Below are positions 16,369 through 22,745 of a stretch of DNA of 41,915 nt, piece after piece (positions within the stretch are counted from its first letter, which is position 1; each line of letters opens with the position of its first letter). The translations under genes were made by a program, and so were the position numbers. The DNA lies in the IMG/VR virus record IMGVR_UViG_3300035180_001210, positions 1 through 41,915 of that record; one strand, 5' to 3'. Source of the DNA: a virus. Below the pieces are notes generated by a model. It saw only the letters and a program-made list of their open reading frames with translations. It made no database searches and was not told the DNA's origin.

Positions 16369-17244
16369 ATGTTGTCATTGGACGCCGACCTTGGAGCCAC
16401 GTCGGATCTGTCCGCTGACATGATCCATACGGTAGTCGTCGGCGGGCTCGCCGATGGGAGTGGGAGTACCTGGGCACGGGCCACGGTCTCATACGCCATC
16501 GAGGCTGCGCTCGAAGGTGACTCCGACATCGTTCTACCCCTAGTGTGCAAGGTGCCGCTCCAAGGCGCCCTGGCGGGCTCCGGTGACTTGACCCCCGCAA
16601 GTCCGACCAAGACCCTCCTCGTGGGCGGACATGCACGTGGGAGGGGGGACCTCCTCGATCCCTACACGATTGATCGTGGGGGCGTGGTCACTGGTTCAGG
16701 CGATCTCACGGCGACCTACGTTGTCCGCAAGGACTTTCACGAGTCGCTCCTCGGCGTGGGCAGGGTGGTGCTGTCCCTACCGGACCCTCTTCGTGGTAGC
16801 GGCCGTACCGCCGCCTACGTGGAGGTGGCTCGGAATCTCATTGCCCGTCCGTGTTCGCGCACGAAGCATGGCAGCATCGAGGTCCGCTGGGGGCAGATGC
16901 TCACACGGGGGGACCTCCCGTTGTACTTGGACGAGGGTCCGATGCGCCCCTTCGCCCCCTACCTTCTGAGCTACACCCTGTACCTCATCCGTGAGGGTGG
17001 GTACGCGCAGCAGGTGGGGGCGTCGGGTAGGACCCCCGTGATGGCCCGTGTAGGCGAGTTCTACGCCACTGGGGAGGCCGGCGTCGGTGGGCAGCCTGGC
17101 CTTTGGCGCATCACCTGGAAGTGGCAGCGTAGTGCCGGCATGCCCTTCGAGACCTATTCCTACAACTTCCGGGTCACGGACGCTGCGACCTTGAACGATC
17201 CCAACGATACGACACCCCGATGCCGAAAGTACGGATGGCTGTGA
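16369..17244 (+). CDS. Virion protein with N-terminal repeats and C-terminal Ig-like domain
   Basis: 291 aa. Residues 1-140 carry degenerate Gly/Ser/Asp repeats (GALAGSGDLTPAS, GVVTGSGDLTATY, GHARGRGDLLDPY). Residues about 155-280 form the Ig-like domain shared with the 15489 and 19208 genes: RWGQMLTRGDLPLYLDEG, ISYTLYLIREGG-like strand, GEFYATGEAG and WRITWKWQRS. The gene overlaps the next by TGATG. No catalytic motif. Probably a head- or tail-surface component. Confidence 0.65.
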   Translation: MLSLDADLGATSDLSADMIHTVVVGGLADGSGSTWARATVSYAIEAALEGDSDIVLPLVCKVPLQGALAGSGDLTPASPTKTLLVGGHARGRGDLLDPYTIDRGGVVTGSGDLTATYVVRKDFHESLLGVGRVVLSLPDPLRGSGRTAAYVEVARNLIARPCSRTKHGSIEVRWGQMLTRGDLPLYLDEGPMRPFAPYLLSYTLYLIREGGYAQQVGASGRTPVMARVGEFYATGEAGVGGQPGLWRITWKWQRSAGMPFETYSYNFRVTDAATLNDPNDTTPRCRKYGWL

Positions 17245-17831
17245 TGCTACGAACGGCCGACATCGTTGCCTTCCGCTTCAAGCAGGCGGCCGAGCCCGTG
17301 CTCGTCCGCCATCTCGGGTCGGGGAAGGTCCTCCAGATCGCCCGGGGCACCCTACGGGCCTCCCCGCACGCCTACGAGACCATCCACAATTCGTTCGTGG
17401 AGCCCACAGCGATGGAGCTGGAAGTCGCCCGGCGGCTCGCGCCCAAGACGACCTGGCGCAAGCCTGACCTTGTCGAGGAGCACGAGGAGATCGAACGGGC
17501 CGCCGAGATCCTTCAGGTCCCGGTCGAGCGCATCGTCGGCGCCGCCCGCCGGGCTCGGATGGTGTCCCTTTCCGACGCCTTGTGGGCCGAGATGGCGAAC
17601 ACAGACTCCTGGGAAACGGACACCATCGAGAAGGCCGTGGAGCTGGCCCGGATGTACGACAAGGACGTGCGGGACGTCCTTCTCGGGATGGGGGGCAGCA
17701 TGGCCGCCCCGGTGGTCGTACTTACCTCGACCGGCCCCATGCTCGTGGGCGGGAATACCAGGCTCATGTCCTTCCACGGCCTGGGCGTCCGCCCCATGGT
17801 CCTACTGGTCGACATCCTCGACCACTCGTAG
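17244..17831 (+). CDS. ParB-like (ParB/Srx fold) protein
   Basis: 195 aa from the overlapping ATG 17244; in-frame ATGs at 17220 and 17235 are alternatives. The C-terminal 50 residues read PVVVLTSTGPMLVGGNTRLM and then LGVRPMVLLVDIL, closely following the ParB/sulfiredoxin-fold signature (a GNxRL box followed by a Pro-x-Val-x-Val strand). The N-terminal part, with ELEVARRLAPKTTW and two helices (EEIERAAEILQVPVERIVGA; SDALWAEMA), is unlike classical ParB. Such domains can bind nucleotides or act as nucleases. Its place before the tagged Lys-rich proteins hints at a DNA-related job in the head, which is inference. Confidence 0.6.
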   Translation: MLRTADIVAFRFKQAAEPVLVRHLGSGKVLQIARGTLRASPHAYETIHNSFVEPTAMELEVARRLAPKTTWRKPDLVEEHEEIERAAEILQVPVERIVGAARRARMVSLSDALWAEMANTDSWETDTIEKAVELARMYDKDVRDVLLGMGGSMAAPVVVLTSTGPMLVGGNTRLMSFHGLGVRPMVLLVDILDHS

Positions 17832-17888
17832 ATCCCCTTATCAGACGCAGTTCGCAGGACTGCCTTCCCAAGGACTCCAGAGAACCCC

Positions 17889-18464
17889 ATGTCGAAGACC
17901 GCTTCCGCCTTCCGCCACGCCCTCACGGTACGTAACGTCATTGTCCGCTATGTGGGTGTGTCGGATCGTGTCGCGACCGAGTTCTCTTCGCCCGAGGCGT
18001 TGAAGAAGTACCTGCACGACCACCCTGATGCGGACAAGTCCAACCACACGGTGAAGAAGCCGAAGGGCGACAAGCCGTCGAGTGACAACACTCAGCATCA
18101 CGCGGAAGCCGCCAAGGCTGACACGCGGAAGCACGAGACGCAGAAGCAGTTCGACGACATGAAGTCCTTGAAGTCGAAGGTCGACAACGCCGATCCCACG
18201 GCGAAGAAGAAGTTCGACCGGGCATACGACAAGATCTACGAGCAGGGTGAGACGGCAGCCAAGGCTGCACAGAAGCTCCTCCCCAAGCTCGATGAGGACA
18301 GCCAGCAGGCCCTTTCCAGTACCCTCTCGGAGTGGGATCGCAACAAGCGAGACCATGCGAAGGGAAAGGGCGATGCCGCACACGGCAAGTTGCAACAGGC
18401 CGAGCAGACGTGGGGTTATGCCACGCAGATCGACCAGATGATCGCCGATCTCACAAAGAGCTGA
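17889..18464 (+). CDS. Lys-rich protein with N-terminal tag, possible internal head protein
   Basis: 191 aa with many Lys, Asp and Gln. It begins with the tag SAFRHALTVRNVIVRYV, shared with the two following genes. Next comes FSSPEALKKYLHDHPDADKS and HTVKKPKG, a short module also in the 18670 protein and one I recall from other large phages. The rest is a predicted long helix (QKQFDDMKSLKSKVDNADP to AAKAAQKLLPKLDEDS). No signal peptide or enzyme motif. The tag plus high charge would fit a protein packaged into the head and possibly processed there; this is inference. Confidence 0.6.
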   Translation: MSKTASAFRHALTVRNVIVRYVGVSDRVATEFSSPEALKKYLHDHPDADKSNHTVKKPKGDKPSSDNTQHHAEAAKADTRKHETQKQFDDMKSLKSKVDNADPTAKKKFDRAYDKIYEQGETAAKAAQKLLPKLDEDSQQALSSTLSEWDRNKRDHAKGKGDAAHGKLQQAEQTWGYATQIDQMIADLTKS

Positions 18465-18476
18465 GGAGCCTCTTCC

Positions 18477-18665
18477 ATGTCTGACCCCCGCAAAGCCTTC
18501 CAGCACGCTGTCACCACCCGCAACGTCGCCGCCCGCTTCGTCGCCGCCAAAGGTGCCATCCCGCCCCAGTTCCTAGAACACATGAAGAAGAAGGAAGACA
18601 AGGGCGAGGACAAGAAGGACGACAAGAAGGACGACAAGAAGCCCGACTTCCTCAAGGACAAGTGA
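18477..18665 (+). CDS. Small Lys/Asp-rich protein with N-terminal tag
   Basis: 62 aa, ribosome binding site GAGGAG. The tag KAFQHAVTTRNVAARFVAAK makes up its first third; the rest is almost only charged residues (KKKEDKGEDKKDDKKDDKKP). 28 bases of the tag coding region (18486-18513) are identical to those of the next gene, which points to a recent duplication. It may be a minimal version of the neighbouring proteins, carrying a disordered polyelectrolyte tail. Confidence 0.65.
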   Translation: MSDPRKAFQHAVTTRNVAARFVAAKGAIPPQFLEHMKKKEDKGEDKKDDKKDDKKPDFLKDK

Positions 18666-18704
18666 CCTGATGTCTACCCGCAAAGCCTTCCAGCACGCTG
18701 TCAC
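18486..18704 (+). repeat. 28-bp exact direct repeat in two tagged genes
   Basis: CCCGCAAAGCCTTCCAGCAC and the next eight bases occur identically at 18486-18513 and 18677-18704, at equivalent codon positions of neighbouring genes. Confidence 0.85.
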
Positions 18705-19206
18705 GGTCCGTAACGTCGTCGCCCGCACAGTCGAGGCGATGGACGAGACCGCCATGGATTTCTCCACGCCCGAAGCGCTGGAGAAGTACCTCAAGGCGCA
18801 CCCAAAGGCTGACAAGGGCCGGCACACGGTCATGGGCCCCGAGCGCAGGACCGAGAAGTCCACGCAGAAGAGGGACGAGAAGGCGAAAGCGAAGCAGGAG
18901 CACCGCGACCAGGAGACGCAGAAGCACCATCAGAACCTGGACCAGGGCTTCGAGGACCTGGCGCGCAAGAACGGGCTGACTCGGGACGAGCTGGCGTACC
19001 AGTTCGCGAAGAACATGGGCCTGAACCCTCGGCAGCACATGGACCCGAAGGTCGTGGACGAGATCGAGGCGACGCACGCCAAGCGCAAGAGCGACCCGAT
19101 GTTCGACCTCCAGAAGAAGATCGACTCGCAGGCGATGCAAACAGGCAAGACACGCGAGCAGGTCATCGAGGATGCCGTCAATCGGGGCATGGGCTTGAAG
19201 GGCTGA
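18670..19206 (+). CDS. Lys-rich protein with N-terminal tag and KYL module
   Basis: 178 aa, starting four bases after the preceding stop. Tag KAFQHAVTVRNVVARTVEAM, then FSTPEALEKYLKAHPKADKG and HTVMG, the same order as in the 17889 gene. Residues 60-90 are extremely basic and acidic (RRTEKSTQKRDEKAKAKQEH). The C-terminal 80 residues form helices (RKNGLTRDELAYQFAKNMGL; TGKTREQVIEDAVNRGMG). Probably paralogous to 17889 over its first half. A DNA-contacting or internal head role is possible; no direct evidence. Confidence 0.6.
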   Translation: MSTRKAFQHAVTVRNVVARTVEAMDETAMDFSTPEALEKYLKAHPKADKGRHTVMGPERRTEKSTQKRDEKAKAKQEHRDQETQKHHQNLDQGFEDLARKNGLTRDELAYQFAKNMGLNPRQHMDPKVVDEIEATHAKRKSDPMFDLQKKIDSQAMQTGKTREQVIEDAVNRGMGLKG

Positions 19207-19207
19207 C

Positions 19208-20107
19208 ATGAGCGTCTCGTTCTACCGCGGGCAACAGATCGGCCGGGAAGACCTCAACCTCTTCCTGGAGAATACGTCACGTGTCCCGGTGAACGCGGCG
19301 GAGATCAGCTACGCCCTGTACGACTTCACGACGAAGCAGGAGGTGCTCCTCGGGGTGCCCCGCCGCATCCCTGCGAACCCCTCGATCGGCGAATACTACG
19401 CGAGCATCATCGTCCCGCTCGACGCCAACCTGGGGGACTACCGAGTCCGCTGGACCTTTCGCGAGACCCTCAACGCGCCCATCCAGCAGGTCGTGCAGGA
19501 GTTCACCGTCGTAGACAAGGTGACGTCGTCAGGCGTCGTCCTCACGGGGTTCACGAACGTTCAGGCGTCCCTCATCCGAAGCCTCCGGATCCTGCTCAGG
19601 GACAACAATCCCGACCGGAACTACCACTTCCGGCCCCCGACCCACGAAGACACCGTGCGGCAGTTCAACCGCGTCTTCGGGTACATCTGGGAAGACGACG
19701 AGCTGTCCGAGTACATCGACCGTGGCCTCGACATGGTCATCGCCTACCCCCCGCGCACGCCTTTCCCGAGCGTCGACGCGATGGTGCAGATGAGGCCCGA
19801 GTGGAAGACCCTGGTGCTCACGGCGGCGCAGATCCACGCCCTACAGGCGCTCCAGATCAACTGGGTGGCGGACGAGTTCGACTACTCGATCGGCGGCATC
19901 TCGCTAAACCTGGACAAGGCCGGCAAGTACGAGTCGGCTAAGCAGTCGGCGTCGGAGCAATTCGACAAGCAGATCGAGAAGGCCAAGGCCACGATCAACA
20001 TCATCCGCGCCGTACAGCAGCCGAAGTTTGGTACGGGTATCAGATCGAGTTTCGGTCCTTACAGTGGGGCTGGAATCCTGACTCCCCGGAAATTTGTGGG
20101 CTTTTAG
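19208..20107 (+). CDS. Connector- or neck-like virion protein with recoded C terminus
   Basis: 299 aa, start two bases after the preceding stop. Residues 1-100 are the Ig-like domain shared with 15489 and 16369 (YRGQQIGREDLNLFLENT, GEYYASIIVP, YRVRWTFRET). Residues 115-265 are helical, with SLIRSLRILLRDNNPDRNYH, FGYIWEDDELSEYIDRGLDM and ALQALQINWVADEFDYSIGG; from memory this resembles proteins near the neck genes of other large phages. The last 27 codons use AGT, GGT, CCT, GGA, AAA and TTT, unlike the rest. Its terminal peptide GPYSGAGILTP is repeated out of frame after the stop. A homing endonuclease gene follows 79 bases on. Confidence 0.7.
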   Translation: MSVSFYRGQQIGREDLNLFLENTSRVPVNAAEISYALYDFTTKQEVLLGVPRRIPANPSIGEYYASIIVPLDANLGDYRVRWTFRETLNAPIQQVVQEFTVVDKVTSSGVVLTGFTNVQASLIRSLRILLRDNNPDRNYHFRPPTHEDTVRQFNRVFGYIWEDDELSEYIDRGLDMVIAYPPRTPFPSVDAMVQMRPEWKTLVLTAAQIHALQALQINWVADEFDYSIGGISLNLDKAGKYESAKQSASEQFDKQIEKAKATINIIRAVQQPKFGTGIRSSFGPYSGAGILTPRKFVGF

Positions 20108-20142
20108 GACCGTATACGGGTGCAGGGGTACTGACACCATAA
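20054..20142 (+). repeat. Duplicated gene end (two copies of the GPY-GAG-LTP peptide code)
   Basis: Codons 20054-20086 encode GPYSGAGILTP in frame with the 19208 gene. Bases 20107-20142, beginning in the stop codon and in the -1 frame, encode GPYTGAGVLTP and a TAA stop. The eleven codon pairs match at the peptide level in nine places, while the bases differ mainly at third positions. So the second copy is a diverged remnant or donor of the same gene end. Confidence 0.8.
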
Positions 20143-20186
20143 AGCAGGTCTTGATCAAGTTGTCGTGGTGTGCCAGTATACAGGGC

Positions 20187-21455
20187 ATGCCCACGACTTG
20201 TCCCGTATGTGGCCAGCACTTCCCAAACTCCGATACGATCAATTCCCGCCACAAGGCCAAGTGCTCTGGCGAAGTGGTGACGAAGCCGCGGCCTTGCTTG
20301 TGTGGGCATGAAGCAACGTCTCTGACGCAGATGAAGCGTCACCGGAGCACCTGTACGAAGTGGGCGGAACGCGATCGCGGTGAGGTGCAGATGAAACGCC
20401 TCGCAGCGACGCTCCAGAAGAATCATGGAGAAGGCGTCCGGAACCCTCGCGATGTCGTTTCCGCGGAGGCACAGCGACGCGAGACGCTAAAAGCGAAGTA
20501 CGGGGCGGAGAACGTGTTCTCCCGAGAGTCCTCCCTGTACGAACAAGTGCGGGCAGCGTCAGACGCGAATCGACCCGTACTCCGAGGAGAGGCCAACCCG
20601 TTCGCGTGGCCAGAGACACAAGCCAAGATCAAAGCCACGAATGTCGAACGGTACGGTGCGGAGAACCCCCAACAATCGGACGAGATTCGCGCACGCACCC
20701 GTGAAACTGTTCTCGATAAATACGGGGTGGAGCACGTACTGTCAGCACCGGAGGTTCGAGGGAAGATCGTGGCAACGAATGTCGAGCGGTATGGCGGACC
20801 TACCCCTGCAAACTCACCAGAGGTTGTGGAGAAAGCTCGTCAGACCAACCTCGAACGTTGGGGAGTTGAGTGGACCGGGCAGAGCTTTGTTCTTCGGGAG
20901 CAACAGTTGGCCACGATGGTCGAGCACTACGGATCGCATTTCCTGGCCTCAGAAGAGGGTAAGGCACGGATACGTGAAATCATGCTTCGTGAGTACGGTG
21001 TGCCCCACCCGATGATGAACCGGGAGATAGCGCACAGGGCGCTAGTCAACGCTGGAGGCCATCGACAGCCGAACCTGCCTGAACGAATGCTCCACGCACT
21101 CGTCCCGCAGCTTCTCTACACGGGCGACGGCACGTTCTGGCGGTGGCTCCCCCTCTTGAAGCACCACAAGAACCCTGACTTCATCCTACCTGGCCCCGAT
21201 GCCGACAACTCGAAGCGTGGGGTCACGAAGGTAGTCGAACTCTTCGGGGACTTCTGGCACTCCCGCATGTTCACGGGGAAGGCGAACTTCGATCACGAGC
21301 AAGAACTGATCAACGCGTTCGCGGAGATCGGCATCGAGTGCCTCGTCGTGTGGGAGAGCGACGTGAAGAAGAAGCGCGAAGAGGTCCGCAGCCGTGTGGA
21401 GGAGTTTCTGGCCGGACACGGATCCTCTAGTAAGAAGACCCCGGATGGAGCCTGA
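20187..21455 (+). CDS. Homing endonuclease, Vsr/EDxHD-like, with zinc fingers and repeats
   Basis: 422 aa from ATG 20187. N terminus: two zinc fingers, CPVCGQ...HKAKC and CLCGHEATSLTQMKRHRSTC. Residues about 90-290 hold five to six repeats of the type 'KYGAENVFS...REQV' (KYGAENVFSRESSLYEQ; RYGAENPQQSDEI; KYGVEHVLSAPEVRGK; EYGVPHPMM), the DNA-reading repeats common in phage homing endonucleases. The C-terminal domain has NPDFILPGP, KVVELFGDFWHS and ECLVVWESDVK, the pattern of Vsr-like enzymes such as I-Bth0305I (metal-binding Asp, then Glu and His). Codon use is far more A/T-rich than its neighbours. TATACA at 20178-20183 may be a -10 element; the ribosome binding site is poor. Confidence 0.85.
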   Translation: MPTTCPVCGQHFPNSDTINSRHKAKCSGEVVTKPRPCLCGHEATSLTQMKRHRSTCTKWAERDRGEVQMKRLAATLQKNHGEGVRNPRDVVSAEAQRRETLKAKYGAENVFSRESSLYEQVRAASDANRPVLRGEANPFAWPETQAKIKATNVERYGAENPQQSDEIRARTRETVLDKYGVEHVLSAPEVRGKIVATNVERYGGPTPANSPEVVEKARQTNLERWGVEWTGQSFVLREQQLATMVEHYGSHFLASEEGKARIREIMLREYGVPHPMMNREIAHRALVNAGGHRQPNLPERMLHALVPQLLYTGDGTFWRWLPLLKHHKNPDFILPGPDADNSKRGVTKVVELFGDFWHSRMFTGKANFDHEQELINAFAEIGIECLVVWESDVKKKREEVRSRVEEFLAGHGSSSKKTPDGA

Positions 21456-21462
21456 CCTCACG

Positions 21463-21849
21463 ATGGACCCCACAGCTCGCCGTGTCTCCGAACGTTTCGC
21501 CTCTGGTTTCTCGATGGCCGGCGTGCTGTCCGAGGATCGGATCACGTTCCGGTGGGACTTGCAGTCGATGTCCGGTGTGGGTGACGTGCGCTACGGCACG
21601 TTCAAGTCCGACCTGGAGGGTGCCGTGCAGCGTGTTGAGCGTGAGTGCGACGAGGTTGCGGCCATGCTGGAGAAGCTGCACCTCGGGGGTGCTCTCTGGC
21701 AGACGACCTGCGGCACCGACAGCACGGGGCACTTCCACGTCTCTGCCTCCGTAGGCTTGCGCAATGCGGGCCCCTTGGCAGACAAGAGCTTGCGTGACAG
21801 GGCCGTGTGGCTGTCCGAGACGTTGCGTCGGCGAATCATTCCGGCGTGA
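21463..21849 (+). CDS. Small protein of unknown function after the homing endonuclease
   Basis: 128 aa from ATG 21463 (an in-frame ATG at 21445 overlaps the endonuclease end). Predicted as mixed alpha/beta: ITFRWDLQSMSGVGDVRYGT, a helix VQRVERECDEVAAMLEKLHL, then FHVSASVGLRN and a C-terminal Arg-rich helix ending RRRIIPA. No family recognised. Codon use is intermediate between the phage and the endonuclease, so it may or may not belong to the inserted module. Confidence 0.55.
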   Translation: MDPTARRVSERFASGFSMAGVLSEDRITFRWDLQSMSGVGDVRYGTFKSDLEGAVQRVERECDEVAAMLEKLHLGGALWQTTCGTDSTGHFHVSASVGLRNAGPLADKSLRDRAVWLSETLRRRIIPA

Positions 21850-21931
21850 TCGCTCTGCTGCGGGCGTGAGAAAGCTCTTTTCTCCGTTCCTGATCGAGAC
21901 CCCACTACCAAGGGGGTTCCCGGATCAGATC

Positions 21932-22300
21932 ATGGCACCCAGAGTACACCCGTGCGTTTGCGGGTTCAAGAGCATCACATACCCGCAGATGAAGAAGCAC
22001 CGGCGCAAGTGCGCCGTGTGGCGGGCCCGACCAAACCCCACCGCCCTGACCATCCTACGCCTGCGGCAGACGCGGCAGGAGCAGTCGGCGAATGAGCGGG
22101 CCTTCGAGCCGTGCCTCATCTGCGGCAAGCGGCCCGACCATCACATGGTGTCCTGTCCCAACTCGCAGGCTGAAGTCGTACGTCGTCAAGCCTTGGAGCG
22201 CCATGGGATCGACCTGGAACAGTTCGACCGCTTCCTTCGGGTGCTAGCGAAGCGCTACGAGTCTCGGGGCTCGGCTACGGAACCCCGTCCTGCGGGCTGA
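21932..22300 (+). CDS. Small zinc-finger protein related to the homing endonuclease N terminus
   Basis: 122 aa. HPCVCGFKSITYPQMKKHRR and the following KCAVW repeat the second finger of the 20187 endonuclease (PCLCGHEATSLTQMKRHRST, CTKW). A second Cys/His cluster, CLICGKRPDHHMVSCP, and a helix (LERHGIDLEQFDRFLRVLA) follow. There is no nuclease domain. It could be a free-standing DNA-binding protein derived from an endonuclease, or the source of that finger. The start ATG has AAGGGGG 15 bases upstream; GTG further upstream is possible. Confidence 0.6.
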   Translation: MAPRVHPCVCGFKSITYPQMKKHRRKCAVWRARPNPTALTILRLRQTRQEQSANERAFEPCLICGKRPDHHMVSCPNSQAEVVRRQALERHGIDLEQFDRFLRVLAKRYESRGSATEPRPAG

Positions 22301-22338
22301 CCTCTCCACGTTTCTTCTTGTGCGCCGCGCCTTTGGTG

Positions 22339-22361
22339 CGGGGTCCCCTTGCCGGGCCCCG
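22339..22361 (+). other. GC-rich hairpin before the 22381 gene
   Basis: CGGGG-T-CCC pairs with GGGCCCCG around loop CTTGCC (8 pairs, one bulged T), 20 bases before the start codon. It follows the motif TTTCTTCTTGTGCGC (22311-22325). It may be a weak terminator for the zinc-finger gene or a leader structure. Confidence 0.45.
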
Positions 22362-22380
22362 ACTATCAGAGGAGATGCAA

Positions 22381-22701
22381 ATGAGCGACACGACCAACCC
22401 GGCGCACAAGACCATCGACGACCCGATCGACGCGGAGACGCTCGCGAAGTTCGACGACCTGGAACAGGCGGAGATGCGTCTCGGCAAGCAACTGATCACG
22501 CTCCGTTCCGAGGAGCTGCGCATCATGGTCGCGGCCCGCCGGATCGAGGACGAACGCCAGAGGCTGTTCGAGAAGGTGCTCGTCGATCGTGGGCTGCACC
22601 CGTCCACCGCGATCAACATCGACTCGGGCAACGGACGCATCAGCCTCGTCGGCCAGGCGCCGCCGGCCGACGTCGCCGTGGATGCCCCTCCGGCGTCGTG
22701 A
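22381..22701 (+). CDS. Small coiled-coil protein, probably a virion or assembly factor
   Basis: 106 aa, ribosome binding site AGAGGAG six bases before ATG 22381. Residues 15-70 are a continuous charged helix (LAKFDDLEQAEMRLGKQLIT to RIEDERQRLFEKVLV). A short NIDSGNGRISLVG strand and a Pro/Ala tail follow. No family recognised. It starts a compact set of connector-like genes. Confidence 0.6.
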   Translation: MSDTTNPAHKTIDDPIDAETLAKFDDLEQAEMRLGKQLITLRSEELRIMVAARRIEDERQRLFEKVLVDRGLHPSTAINIDSGNGRISLVGQAPPADVAVDAPPAS

Positions 22702-22745
22702 TCTTGTGGTTCCTCTTGTCGCGGATCTCCGTCTAGGAGGCCCGC

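Noticed and set aside
20090-20107. Programmed -1 frameshift joining both GPY peptides
   Set aside because: No standard slippery heptamer in the right frame and no clear downstream stimulator; kept only as an alternative in the findings.
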